A stretch of DNA of 64,000 nucleotides, from NCBI GenBank assembly GCA_026413225.1, contig CM048552.1:58667001-58731000 (forward strand), given 5' to 3'. The stretch's first letter is position 1; every line of letters begins with the position of its first letter. The notes below the pieces were generated by a model. The model saw nothing but the letters and a program-made list of their open reading frames with translations. It made no database searches and was not told where the DNA came from. Both the position numbers and the translations under genes were made by a program. Shown in pieces: positions 22,401-35,669 of this stretch. Origin of the DNA: Otis tarda. Its lineage: Eukaryota > Chordata > Aves > Otidiformes > Otididae.

Positions 22401-25400
22401 TGCATGCTATATGTTGCCTCTGTGCTTGAGGTAGGAAATAACTCACGCTGTGGTAAACTTACGTTACGCAAATATTTATGCAAACTATTTCAAGTGCTTG
22501 GGCAGTAATAAATTGCTATCGTTTGGTCTGTTAGAGCCTGATGAACAGCCTGTTGTTTGGTCAGGCTAGATAGCTGGTGCTGATGCAAACAAGAAAAATA
22601 ATCCCAAAGCTCTCCTTGCCCATGCTGCCGAATGAAGACAAATCTTTCCACTTCCAGTGATAGGCTGCAATGGGAGCTCCTTTTTCACGTCCAAAGTTTT
22701 CATCTTCAGGAGCAGACTGATTTCCTTGGGAGAGTGGAAGGATGGGACGTGTACTGTCAAAATATTATCCTAACTAAGCCTCAAAAGGTGCCTGTACCTA
22801 GAGGAGAAGATCAATTCTGGGTCATGGAAAAACCCAAAAACTGGTATAGAAAAATTGGATACATCAAATGAACATATAATTTGTTACAGACGATTAAGCT
22901 GTTAGTCCTGTAATTTGTCTGGCATGTATTTTATGCTGGTTATCCAGCAGTAAGACTCTCCATGGAGTCCAGTCAATTGAAATAAATGCTGTAGGTAGGA
23001 CAGAAGATCTCTCTGCTGAAGTGGAGATGTGGGTGGGAGAAAGCCCATGATAATAGCATATGGAAATTCTAGTCTGAATGGAAAAGGTAACCCATTTGCT
23101 TTGCAGTAGCCTTATTTTGTTTACTTTTATGCAAAGCGCAATGTGCCCTCCATTAATCTGATAGAAATGGGAGATTTCCATGGAAACAGTAGGATTCCAT
23201 TTCATTTAAACTCTGATGCCTGATTTCCTTGTCAAGAGGAAATCAATGTATTGTTAAAGAGAGAAGCATTCAAAATATTGCTTGGAGACGTTGCCCATGC
23301 AAAGGTCTCTGGAGGAGTGCAGTGATCTGCCCTTTTGCATCACTGTTGACCTGAGCATGATCCACCACTCCACACTTCTTCTTTCCTTCCTTTCTTCTAT
23401 TTAGTCAGTGCTGTCCTCAGTTTCACTGCTCACTTTCTCTGCCTGACCTCACACACAATTATTATCCTCCCTGTCTGTGGGGTTATACACAGAGAGAGAA
23501 TTGGCAGTGCCTGTATACGTGCTCCAGCTCTCTACTCTCCACCCAGAATCAGGGGCATTCGTGTAACCGGAAAGTGAGGCTTATTTATAAATGAATTAAA
23601 AAAAAAAAATGAAAAGCTCTTAGAAACTGTGAGAAGGAGAAGCAGCCAGAATTATTTAGAGAGACACTTTTTCATGCCAGGGGAAAAAAAAAGACTACAC
23701 ATTCTTTGAAGCACATCATAGCCTAGCTCTTTTCTCAGTTTATCCTCTCACATGCCTTAAGCAACTATCTTTTTTGTCCAAAAAGAACTGATCGAGATCT
23801 TTAGTGGTCTTTCTGTGTAACCCACTAAGTAAAGGTGTATATGGTTCACTGCGTGCTCCATCCATGCTGTCTGCATGGGCAGACAGAGACAACATTGCTC
23901 CCACACCTCTCCTCAGCTGTCCACTTCCCTCTGAGGCACTGGAACATGACCAGCCCTCTCCACAACTTCTACTCACCTCCAGATGTCAAGGTCAAACCCT
24001 ACTCGTGTTCCTCTGTCTCCAAGGTATGCTCCAAAGCTAGAAAGGACCAGAGAAGGAACAGAGGCAGAACTAGCTTTCTTGGTGTATGAATGGGAAGGGG
24101 CTGTGAGACAGGTCTGGTGAAGTGTTTGTATTCTACAGGGTGAAAAGGTCCCTCTGGAGAGTCAAATAGCTTTGTAAGAAGAGGCGGGGTAGCCACCGCT
24201 GTGAGGTTGGAGGAAGAGCACCATTCCAAGATTTCTTTCCTTGAAACATTCCCTCTGATGGCAGAAGCTGGGGACACAGACTTTTAGCAATGGTTCCTCC
24301 TCCAAGGTTGTGGGTCTTAGGGTCATGTGGGGACATAGCAGCCTCACTAGAGACTCACATCAGTAGCTCCTGCACATGGTGCTCTCCCTCCAGGTAAATA
24401 CTTTCCAGCTGCCACCTCTATGCAGGCATGAACTCAACTCCTCTCCCCTTGATTTCTTACATGCCCTTTGCCTACACCCATGTAGTTGCAAAAGTAGCGT
24501 AGCTCTCACCTACATTTTTTTTCTAGCCTCTGGACTCTGTGAAGGTGGTGCCATACAAAACACAGGCTTTTGTCCCTCAAAGCCTGTGAGGCCAAGGTTA
24601 ATCACTTAGAAGGTCTTCCAGAGTGATCCTGGGGTTTGATATTCGGAGCGTGAGCTTTTTCAGTAATGCAGTTTATCCAGACCTTGTTGTCAGGTTTTTA
24701 TTTTTTCTGGGCTCTTTCCAGTCTTTAATATATTTTTAAGTGTAGCCAACAGAGGAAGGTATAAGTAATTCAGATGATGGTGGCAGAAAAGGAGCTGTTT
24801 TTCTGGGAAAGGGGACACAGAAGGAGACAGATGTGTTGGGAGCTAAAGAATACATTCTAAATTAAAGTAATTCAGTATAGACGAGTGTAGGACCCTGCAG
24901 TCTCGGATTCTCGATCCTGGCCTTTAATCACTGCGTATCCTCTCTTGTCTTAGACTTGAAGCAAATCTTAGGCTGCAGATAAAGGTTTCAAACTAATCAT
25001 AAATTACTGTCAATGCTTCCCCTTTGGCTAGGATAATGGTCAAGTACACACACCCTAATCTTCCTAAAGACTTTTTTGAAAAGACACTTACTATTTAAAA
25101 CCTTGTTCATCATCTCTGCGTATGTATCTTATATCTTTCTTTGGCTGCTGGCTAGTAGAACCTCATTCCACCTGCTCTAACTGTGTACTGTGGGAAAAAA
25201 AACAGAAGTCCTTCTTCTTGTACAGTTACAACAATGGAGAAGTCAGATCAATTTATCTTTTAATGTAGTTGCAAAGCAAAAAATTCAGACTGCTAGTTTA
25301 TCCCTGTCAACTTCACTTCAGCATTACAAATTACACTTTCTTCCCAGCCTGTCAATCAGGAGCTCTAACGCATATAACAAGGTGCTTTCTCTTGATGAAC

Positions 25401-26209
25401 AAACATTTCCAGGGTGGGAAGAAGTGGGAGGAAGCTGATCAGCCTCACAACCAGTCTGGGAAGATTTCATTCAACAATGAAGTCATCACCTCAAGACCAC
25501 CAAGGGCAGCCAGCAACAGAAGAACAAACTGGAGATAATGCTGAAGAAAACTCCATGGAGACCATTGCTGGAGGCCAGCTGTGCTTTGTATTGCAGAAGG
25601 CCACTGCTTTTTGTTTATTGTGACCACGCACAGCACTGCTAGAGAAAGCCTGGGTGATCTTTGCATGCTCTCTGCAACTGAAACTCTCAGAAGAAAGTCA
25701 TAGAAACCATATTGCCTAAACAGAAAATGCTTTCAGGGATTCTCTTTAAGTGGCACTTTTCTTAGAACGATGGTTCTAACATCAATCTCAATAAAAAAGG
25801 ACTTCTGACACTTGATCATCGTTGCTCTGTGTGTGTGCACATGTGTGTGTGCAGATAATCCAAGGACTTTCCTATTAATGGCATCTAACTAATAGACTCT
25901 GAACACCTAAGGCATCCCTAAACTAAATGGCCACTTTCCAGAATCACGCATGCATGAAATTTCAGATCGGGAATGCTGTGTGATTAATCCTGAAAGTATT
26001 TCTCCGTACATTTCCATTTGAATTTTGCATGTAATGAGCTGTGTCATTTTGACGTGTACCAGGATGTTTACGTGACCTCTGTTGGCAAAGCTACCACTGG
26101 ACTGTCTGTAATTTGAACAGACTATCTTAATGAACACCAGTATCACCTTTGATCTGGGAGTGACTGGCACCTTGCAATATCTGGCATTCAGATGGAATAA
26201 GATGTTTCA
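19487..26209. other. Unique sequence, no gene seen
   Basis: Nothing in these 6.7 kb is supported as an exon, RNA gene or transposon. Simple runs include poly-A at about 19722-19738 and 23599-23609. TG-rich dinucleotide pieces occur at about 25826-25852. Two C/EBP- or POU-like octamers about 12 bases apart lie at 22464-22484. Open frames of up to 105 codons are unremarkable. Confidence 0.5.
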
Positions 26210-26460
26210 GCTGGTGCTGATAATGCTACATTGCGCTTACGGCTGGCAGCTAATTGCTGTCTTCTAGTGTGTTAGATAAAGCTCATATGGTTGTTGATTT
26301 ATTTATAATGGTTTAATTAACCTGATAATTAGATTAATTGTTTTTGTTTACATCAAAGTAAATTAAAACAAATTGAGTTAATATTTATTTTATGTTACGC
26401 TTCTGCTTAATTATTTGATTTAGCAATTAAAGTGCATAAAATTGGAAAACTGGAGGACTG
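26210..26460. other. AT-rich stretch with clustered TAATTA-type motifs
   Basis: A run of about 250 bases has repeated homeodomain-type cores: 'gctaattgct', 'tttaattaacc', 'gataattagattaattg', 'cttaattatttg' and 'gcaattaaag'. It also has few long homopolymers. Such composition is seen in conserved developmental enhancers, but AT-rich neutral DNA can look the same. A regulatory role is inference only. Confidence 0.25.
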
Positions 26461-29400
26461 GAAGATGTTTCTTTTTCTCCCTCTGGAAATCAGGACCACG
26501 TCTCTGAGGAGTTCTGGAGTAGATAAGATCAAGCAATTGTCTGCCCCAATGGCTTCAGATACGTTGAATCATTGGTTACTCTAACACTTCTGACATCCAC
26601 CTGCAGAGGAAAATTGGGCTAGGTTTGTAGAGATGCTTTGGTACCTAACACTGCATAATGAAATTTGGTTTTATTTTTCAAAACTATGTACAGTTGTCTG
26701 CATCTTTATGCACATATAAAGTGCAACACATTTAAAACTCCAAACCAAATAGCTTCTAAGAATGTCGGAAAGCCTGGAACAGAAATAGTTAAGAGAGAGC
26801 AGTGTTTCCCAATTAGAGAAGGTAAAATCTATCACATTTTCAATGACATTTTTAATTTTGAAAGAGGAAAAAATCTTTCCGCTTTCCCAACCTGAAAGAT
26901 TTGACAACTATCCTTTTTTCTTTATATTATATCAATTGCCAAACAGGCTGATTTTTCAAAATGTTGATAACTCGGGGGAAAAAGAAGTCTGTTTATGTTC
27001 TCAGTCAGCTTTGATGCAATCCCACTGGCAGAAGCATGCATGTCTGCTATATTTCATATTTGTAACTTTCCCCCTCACACTGATAATGATTATCAGTGTG
27101 GGGTTATATATAGATGTATATACGCATATACAGAAACTCTTTCAGATATATTTGTTTGTAGCTGTAGATGTCTAAAAATATATCCCGATGTGTCCCACAG
27201 CCCGCACAAGGGAGATCAAAGAAAGCCCACAGAAGTAAAGGAGGAATGCTTGTGCAGCAACTCCATTGTACCATCTGACACAGATCACCCACTAACATGC
27301 TCCCCCTCACCACCCCTCAGCAGTCAGAAACGCTGCTCTTTTCCGGGGCCAGGGTGACCCCAGGGACCGGAGGAGCTTCTGGCAGTGCCAAGAGTGGTGC
27401 TTGGTTTCTTGGCTCTGGGTTTGTCTCCTGACAAGGCTGTTGCACCTTCCCAAAGCTGGATAAATGATATTCCACAACAAAATGAAAAAAAAAATCCCTG
27501 CAAGTGGTAAATAAATGTTGCATGATCCTGCAGGTATATGCTCTGCTTGCTTTCCAGATACATTCTGGTGATTTAGTTAGCAGAAATGTTCTGCCAGACG
27601 GCTGCAAGGGAATATTACATAATGGTTATGAAAAGTGAATTTTGAGCTGAGACCTTCATCCCGGCGTTATACTTGTCTGGCACACAAACAGAAAAAAACC
27701 CCTGGTACCCATCAATATTTCTGTGAGTCCCTCCGCACCATTTGTGCACAGTCACTCCTGCAACAGCAGAGGAAATGGCTTTGGAGAGAAACAAGTGGAC
27801 ATTTCATCTCCAGCTCTCAACTGCCCTCCTGTTTGTTCCTGAGGGTAATTAGTGCCGGGTGGTGTCTGATCCTTTGGCTGGTTTTAAGACAAATGAGGAG
27901 GCAAAGGAGGGGACTTGCATGTGTGCCTGGCTAATGATGGGGCTGCAGCTGGGAAGAAGTTTGAGCAAATCAGGCTGAAGCCTGGGGGTGAGTGTAGCCA
28001 TGCTGAGAGCTCAAGCCCAGCTGAAAGGTCCCAACCTGCACAGCCAGCAGCAGACAGACAAGAAGGAGCCAGAGGTTTTGGGCCTTCTGGGAGGCACCAA
28101 CATCCTGGCTTGTAGACTGGACTCCACGCAGCAAACACAGGGTGCATCTGGCACGCAACTTTGGTTTTGAATGCTCCCCAGGGGACTGCCCGAGGATGAG
28201 CCACACATGGAGCATCGCTCACAGGAAATATTCAGGGAATAATGTATAACTGTGAGGGTTACTTGATTGGTTCTCAGACAGTCTGAGAATACAGAGGAGA
28301 GGGGAAATTGGTGAATCAATCAGTGTGGAAGAGACCTTGGTTTGGAAGGGAGGGGGAATATGAGGGAGAGTTTTTCATTGAGTAGCCTCTGAATTTAGGG
28401 AAGAGAGAGCTTAAATCGGTTAAGAGTGTTATGTGTGACTGGAGTTAAATTTATTGTTCACTAAAGCTGCAACTGAAAGGAAATATATCTGAGCTCTTTG
28501 GAGCAAAGTGGTAACTATACCTGATTAAAAAAGGAGGGGATAAAAGCTCTGGCAGGGCAGAGGGAAGAAGTGAAAGAGACTTGAGCATAGGTGCTAGAAT
28601 AACCCCAAATAATTACAGCAAGTCCAGTCTGCTAATCTTTCCAAGAGCTCTGGGACTTTTGGGAAGACTGCTTTAGGTAGCATGAGCTCTGTCAAGGTGA
28701 AGTCCCAGAGAAGGCAGAAGACTTTTGTTTCAGTCAGGGCAATATTGGATTCTGTGTGCTGTTTTCTGCTTCTTTATGGAGAACATGCCTTAACTGCCTA
28801 GTCTCTGAAAGCACACCACTGCCTACAATAAAAAAGGCTGGGTTTTCAAGGCTTGGCTGGTACATTCATGATGAAGAATTGCCCGACTGTGTCCCATGCA
28901 GATGTACCAGGGAAGAAAGGCAATTAAAACACTGTAGTGGGGCACAGGGAGGGATTTTTATTGTATGCTTGAGCTAAGCACTGAGTTCACCCAAGGTTGC
29001 ATGCAACCAGAAGAGCAACTGAAGCCCAGCCTGCAGACGTTGGTGTGTGGAGGCTATCCATGCTCCCTTCCCACCCCATAGCTCTTACTAGAGAGCAGGA
29101 GCAGAGGAGGGCTAGGAGTAGTGGGCTGAAACACCCTTGAGCTGCTCTACCCTTCATATGCTGTGCTGGAAGGATGGCCTGTCCCTGCTTTGCTGGTGGC
29201 TGACATACCATGTATTGGACGGGCTGGTCTGGAGACTGACAGAAAGCTCGTCAAAGTCAGATACTGGGGTAAAGGATAAAAACATATCGAAAGAGGGAAG
29301 AGGGAAGGAGAGATTGTGGATAAAGTTGGTGCCAGGACTTATCAATCTTCTGCTTGAAAATGACAGGTGGTGCCTATGAAACCTACTTAAAGTTCCTGTG

Positions 29401-29724
29401 TGTCATAGGGAATATTGTTCCAGAATCTTGAAAGAAATTGGACAATTATATATTTAAAACAGATTCTATTTCTGGTCACCTGTATTTTAGATGTCTGAGC
29501 CGTGCATGTTCGATGATATGTCAGACAGAAACAGCAAATGGATTATTTATTCCCCTGCAGGGAAAAGGCTTGGCCAAAAGCAAAGGAAGCAGAGACTCTC
29601 CACTGCTACGGTACTGACTGGAAATGAAGAATTAAGTCCCACTTGTCACTTTACTTGGCAGTATGCTGCCTTAAGGAGAGTGGCCCTGTGCTCAAAGCAC
29701 CAGTTTTAGAGCCTAGAGAACTAT
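26461..29724. other. Unique sequence with one palindrome, no gene seen
   Basis: Apart from the palindrome at 27076-27100 (listed separately), followed by a TATA/GTATA-rich patch to about 27135, nothing is recognised. Several overlapping open frames of 60-120 codons near 27.0-28.3 kb have no domain content. Confidence 0.5.
27076..27100. repeat. 11-bp inverted repeat with paired GATA motifs
   Basis: Arms CACACTGATAA (27076-27086) and TTATCAGTGTG (27090-27100) are perfect reverse complements separated by TGA. Pairing continues past one mismatch into CC/GG. Each arm carries a GATAA core facing the other. It may act as a paired GATA-factor site or extrude as a hairpin, or it may be a chance palindrome. 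An alternating TATA/GTATA patch follows immediately. Confidence 0.6.
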
Positions 29725-29870
29725 GCCTTGGTCCTGAGTTATGCCACAGGCTATGAACGACTTTGGGAAAGTTGCTTCAATACTCTGCAACACTGCTTTT
29801 CTCTGTGTAAAAGAGGAGAACCAATAACTAACTGCTTCAGAAGATTATTTCAAGGTTAGGCTAGTGCTAG
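29725..29870 (+). mobile_element. Ancient MIR-like SINE relic
   Basis: The segment reads 'ttatgccacaggctatgaac', 'gactttgggaaagttgcttc', 'ttttctctgtgtaaaagagg' and 'agaaccaataactaactgc'. This follows the order of the MIR/CORE-SINE pattern: 'tgtgacc...gggcaagtcacttaacctctctg...tctgtaaaatgggg...aatacctacc'. It is heavily diverged. It could equally be the similar 3' domain of an old L2/CR1-L3 element. Confidence 0.45.
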
Positions 29871-32800
29871 AGAATCACTTCAGTACGTTATGATAAAAGT
29901 TACTAGAGAAATGCTTGTTATCATAGTCTCAGTCTTCAAAGGTTAATACTGGCAGAATATAGGGAACTTGCCATCAAGAATTAAGATGTTCAAATTCAGG
30001 CAGAGCCTACTGAGAGATCAGGCTTGCATCTTGCACTAATCTTTCATTAATTTCCCTTTTTTTTTTTTTTCTTTTGTCAAGAGGAAAAAAAATAGGAGGT
30101 TGAGGAATGGAGAAAGTCTTTCCTTTCTCCCCACTTCACTGCCTTCTTCACTTGCTCCCCTGTTCAATACCAGTCTGCTACCTAAGAAAAGATGTGCACA
30201 GTGATCTATTTTAGAGCATATGTTCTTACTCTGGAGAAGATGCATAAGACAGCAGGAATACAGGAGCTTTCTAAAGTGATTTCAAGCAAGGCATGAGGAT
30301 GCTTATAATGGTGCAACTAGTGCGTGTGGAAGGAACTGGTTATTAATCACTAATGTTTCCTTTTCTTTCTAGCATGTAAATAAGCTAGATATGCATTAAT
30401 AAAGGGATAAGTGAAAGAACCGGCCAGATGGACAAACTGGAATTGAAATGATTCACAGCACACCTGGCTCTGGCTGACTGGAAAGGCTCCTTAGTCTTCG
30501 TGCTGACACTGAGTGAATGCAAAGGAGTTTTCTTCCTAACAAAAATGTGCTATAAAAAAACCCAGAAGATTCATGGTAATGACAAAGTTTGAATTGCACG
30601 GTCTCTCTTAAAGGGAACACAGACCCTAAATCACTGCCCTTTACCTCCAACCTTGCTGGAAGGAGAATGGCTCACTCTGCCTGGCTATGATTACAGCTCT
30701 GGGACAAGAGGTCTGCAGCTACAAAGTGAACTTCAGAGTCTCACAGTCCAGTACTCCTGTGAAAACCGCCCTTGACTACTGCCTTCCTGGAAAAAATGAG
30801 ACCAAAAAGACTCTGATCTTCAGTGCTCTCCTTGATGTGCAGTGAAAAGAAAAAAGAACAACAAAAAAGTCCCTGCAAGTTTGTGTGTGTTTTGTTCCTA
30901 TATTAATACCCATTGTGGGAACGGATAGAAGAGGATTAACAGTGGCTATCCTCTCTTCAATCTAATCTCCTATTGACTGAGAAATAGCACATAGGGACGT
31001 CTTGGAGGAATTAACACAAATCCTTTTAAAACTCTTCAGTGTCTTCTCCCTTCCCTTCCTCCCTCCCCAGCCCCTTCTCTCTGTGCCCCCGGTGCTGAAT
31101 TTGTAGCAGAGGACGTGGCCAAGGAGGATCATGGGTAATCAATTAAGATGCAGAGTTTTACCATTTGAGATGTCTTATCATGGTCCCACTGACACATCCT
31201 GAAATACAAACTCGATCTATCACGTTGCAAATGAATTCAAAGTGGAAGATTAAAGAGACAGAGAGGCACAGTCTCACCATAGAATTCAATTAAAAAAAAA
31301 AAAAGAAAAAGAAGAAGAAAAAAGCATGAAAGCAGGAAGAACAGATAGAAAGCTGGCTCATCTGTAGCCAAACTTTACCCTCCATCCTGTAATTCTTCCA
31401 GTGGGGTCAGATCAGCAGGGATAATTTAGGGTCATCTAAACCATGGCCTGGGTGTAAAAAAAAAAGGGGGTTTTGTCAACTTGAGATGGGATAAAAGCAC
31501 TTACGCACAAAGACACTTCTTTCTTTAGCCTCCCCAAAAGAATGTTTCAGGACCAAATTAATTGAATGCAGCTGTATTTATTTGTTACCCGTGGTCATTC
31601 CAGGCCAGCAAAGCAGCTCACCAACAGTCAGGCCAGGGTGAGCACCAGGGAGCTACTAATACTCAGTGCACCTCATCTTCCATGGTCACAAGTTTTGGAA
31701 AACAGTAGACAAACTGTGTACTGTTCTCCAAGGTGGGCTGGCACTTCCCAGGACTAATCTCCTTAGCTTCAGAGAAAGTAAATCCACCGCAGGCTGAAAG
31801 TAGAGTTGTAACTCTTTTAATTCAGGCATTTTCTCAGAATTAGAGTAGATGTTTGTGGTTTTTTTTGCCTTGTTGCTTTTATTTTATTGCCCCCTTGCCT
31901 TGCTACAAGGGCTGAGATGGAGATCTTTCCCACCTGGTCTAGCACTCCTCAAAAAGTGTTGTCATAAAGAATAGTAAAAATCAGAAGAAATTTTATATTA
32001 TGCAAGGCCTTTCCTTCTCCTCTCCCAATGATTTCTGCAATTTTTCAGAAGTGTTTGTATTACTGATACCAATACAGCAATGAAATAAAGATTTGGAATG
32101 AAAATATAATTAATTCAACTTAAAACAGAACCAGACATAGGCACGGTCAGTATGTAGCCAATCCACAAACAAGAGCCCACCGATCACATTCCACGTTTGT
32201 ATCCTTGCTCCCTGGGCCAGTTCCTAGGGCACATCCAAGTTCTGGGTGTGGAAATCAAACACCACATAAGATTGAGGGCAGAGAATGAAGCTGAAGTCAT
32301 CTTTTGGATGAGCTTTTACTGTCTCCAGCAAGGGCTTTGACTCCTGCCCTGGAAAACCTATGTCTGCTATTAACCTGTCTGTCATTTCTAACTTTCTCTG
32401 TAAGAAGCATAAGGAACTGTGGTGTGTCTGCTAGGGAACTGCACTAATTACACAACTGCCAGAAACATACGTGTCCTCTTTCTTTAAAATTGAATTGTCA
32501 TGTAAAACCCACCATTGGGAGCCTCCATGTGTCACAGCCTGGAGCGGTTGAGGCACCAGAGGGAAAGACGACTGCTAGATTCACTCGCTGCCCATCTGTT
32601 TGCTCACAGGGAGCTGATTAAGGAGCCCTTCCAGTGGAGACAGGAGACAGATGCACGTAGAAGGTAACCAGGAGATGCTGTGGATTCTTTATCAGCCATG
32701 GCTTGATTTGAGATTCATTTTAGTGCTGGGATTAATTTGATGCTCATGAAAGGGACAAGCTGTCAGCACTGAGAAAAGCCTGCCTGACAGCTAGGAGGCA

Positions 32801-32933
32801 TGGGGTGAGTTTTATGTATGTAGCATTTGCCTGCACCCCTCGTTTCTGGTGTGCAGCACCACCTGCCCCCGTCTCTGCCCCACTGCCTTGCAGCCAGCAC
32901 CAGTCCTGACCACCACACACAGCAACAGGCACA

Positions 32934-32979
32934 TCCATGCAGCGCTCCTACCCATGTCCATGCAGCGCTCCTACCCAAC
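32934..32979. repeat. ~23-bp tandem duplication
   Basis: The block TCCATGCAGCGCTCCTACCC occurs twice, separated by 'atg'. This is a simple two-copy duplication within a local GC-richer patch. Confidence 0.8.
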
Positions 32980-35612
32980 TCAGAGTGCCAGCACAGCCTA
33001 CGAGCTGGGATCAAGTTACAGATACGGTAGAGGCATCCCAAAGAAGAGGATACAATTTTGAAAAGTCAAAAGCTGAGCTACATTATTTCTCTTTTTTTCA
33101 TTTCTTAACATTTTCAGTAAGGAACTCACTTAAGCTTTATTGATTAAAAGAGTGGAGGAGGGGGAAAATAAATAAAAGGAAAGAGTCATACAACCTGGAA
33201 GTGGAAAGAAATAGTTCTTCTGACCTGTCAAGGAAGCTCAGCACTCCCAGTGTCTTCATCTGAATTCCCTCTTTTAGTGACTGGATGAGCTATCAGTCAT
33301 TGCAGGCAGTGTAGCACCAAAAATACCCTGTTTTGCTGGGGCTCTCACTTAGAAAGTGATGCTGACTTCCTGGCACAAGCCCTCCGGAAAGAAGGTGCTG
33401 AGGAAAACTACCTGCATATGTGCTGTCTGAACTCTGAAGTTATTTTTGTTTCCTGCTTCTACAACAAGGAAATATTTCTACACTGTGCAGGGCAAAACAT
33501 TTTTGTTGACTTTTTATAAAAGCAATTTCTCATGTAGTTCTGTTTCAGAAAGCCTAAAAGGCTTCATCAGAGAGCCCTAGTTTAACCATTTTAGAGTGGA
33601 TTTAAAGAGCTGCAACCTTCCAAAGTAAACACAGTGCTGAAGATTAGCCTGAAATATTGTACTTCATATAATCCACTTTGGAAAGCTCACTCATTTCTAC
33701 AGGAAATGGCAGATTCTCGCAGCCTCTAGGGGCATATGCAAAATCTTAAACAATGCACATCGTGTATTGACAAACAGCCATTTATAGACACCTCAATCCA
33801 AACATCAATTCTTATTCCTCTCTAGCATCCCCTCAAGGACTGATGCTTGATTTTTCTACCTTTTTTTTTTTTTTTTTGTGGAGAGGGCAGAAAAGACTCT
33901 CCCAGTGACTACTCCTATCAGTAGTGACTTATGGATTGGGAACCTGTGAGGAAAGAGTAAGTGTCCTTCCTTCCCTGTCCTCTCCCTGCCTTTCTGCTTC
34001 AGCCCCAGTAGGTTAAGAGAAGGAATAGATGGTATTTTTCCACAGTTTTTTTGCTGAAGTTTCACAAATATTACAGAAATGTATGAAAGATTGTCCTCCA
34101 CTGTGTTGTTATTTAAAACCTGTTGTCAAGCAAGATATGTTTTGTTTAATAGTCTCTTTAGTCAACAAAACACATTACCAGTCAAAACATTGTTTCTGTT
34201 AAGTACCTACTTAGGTTGAGATCTGAATCTTGGTGGGAGGAAGAGAAGAAAGGGGAGAATAATTTTACTCTGCCTCAGCAAAGCAGCAGAGAGGAAATCC
34301 TACTGCAAAAATCCAGGCATAGTCTAGCTTTTCGCATTTGCAGTGCTGCATCTGAAAAACAAAGGGTTAGCAAATGAGTTTCTTTAAAATGAGAGCAATT
34401 CATAAGCTGGGCTAGATGCAGCCCTGATGTAGAGGCACTGGCAGCATGGCAGTGTGATACCTCACCTCTCTCGCCATCAGGAACACACGTATTTCATCAG
34501 GCAGCGCGAATGAGGAAAGAGAAGGCTATATCCCATTTTTATTCTGCCCCTGTGAATCTATTCCCAGGAATACTGATGACCCTCCACAACCCTCAAAGAA
34601 GCATCCTCTGGCCAACAGGGAGGGGAAAAACATATAGGAGTAAAAAAGACATTAAAGACAAAATTACAAACTTGAAATACATTAGACCCCTGCCACACTA
34701 TCACACAAGGACATCCTGACTGCAGAGCTCTGTTTTCCTGCGATGGAAACTGCTGAGCAATAGAGCTGGGGTTTCTACCTGCTGCTGGCTGCATTTCCAT
34801 TTCAAAAGCAATACCCCAACACTTTGTTTTCTCAAGGAGGCCTTCACTCACCTGAAATCCTTCCATCATGCCAGAAGTGGAAAGAGAAGAAAAACAGTTA
34901 CAGGATACATATGTGTGTCAATCCAGGCCTGAGCATGCAGATTGATAGTTAAATAGACACAGAACTACACAATACATAAAGCTGAAAAGTACACACACAG
35001 AAGATAGTGATGCATTCCCTTACTTTCCTCCCCACTTCCTTATACATATGTCTCCTGCTAGTCATATATCACATTCTGATGAAAGCAAATACGTAAGAAG
35101 GATCTTATCCCTATCGAAGCCTGTTGCATTACATTAAGTTATCCTTCAGTTTCAGAAACAGTATCCCATGCTGGCTTAATCTGTCATTCCCCTCAGCACG
35201 TAAAATTTTTTGCTTCTTCAATACCTGGCTGCATTGCTAACTCAGAGATCAGCCCTTAACAACAACAACAACAAAAATTAGCTTGGAAATTCAAAACACT
35301 ACAGAGATTCAAAATGGGATTTTGAAGGAAAAAAGTACCCAGAAGTAGGCCATTGGTTTCAGAAAGGCTAGGAATAATGCCAGCTACATGCCGAAAACAC
35401 ATACTTGTGTGTGGAAGCATCATACTGAGACATTCAGTAGTTCAGCTGCTTTGAAAAGCCTGCTTCTAATTTAATTTTGAACAGAAAAAGCTTCAAACTA
35501 ACTGACTTCTACAAAAATCTGGAGCCACTGAGATGGGGTAATTACTTTTCCTTCACAGATTTTAGAGGTTGTGTGTCTTGCAGAGATGACTGGAAGATCT
35601 GCTGTGACAAAT

Positions 35613-35669
35613 AGGTAAATAACCCTGAAAAGATGGCCCCAAGGTAAATAACCGTGAAAAGATGCCCCC
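35613..35669. repeat. 29-bp-period tandem duplication
   Basis: The unit starting AGGTAAATAACCSTGAAAAG repeats at a period of 29 bases with one substitution and one missing G before the C run. It is a two-copy tandem duplication with no known function. Confidence 0.8.
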
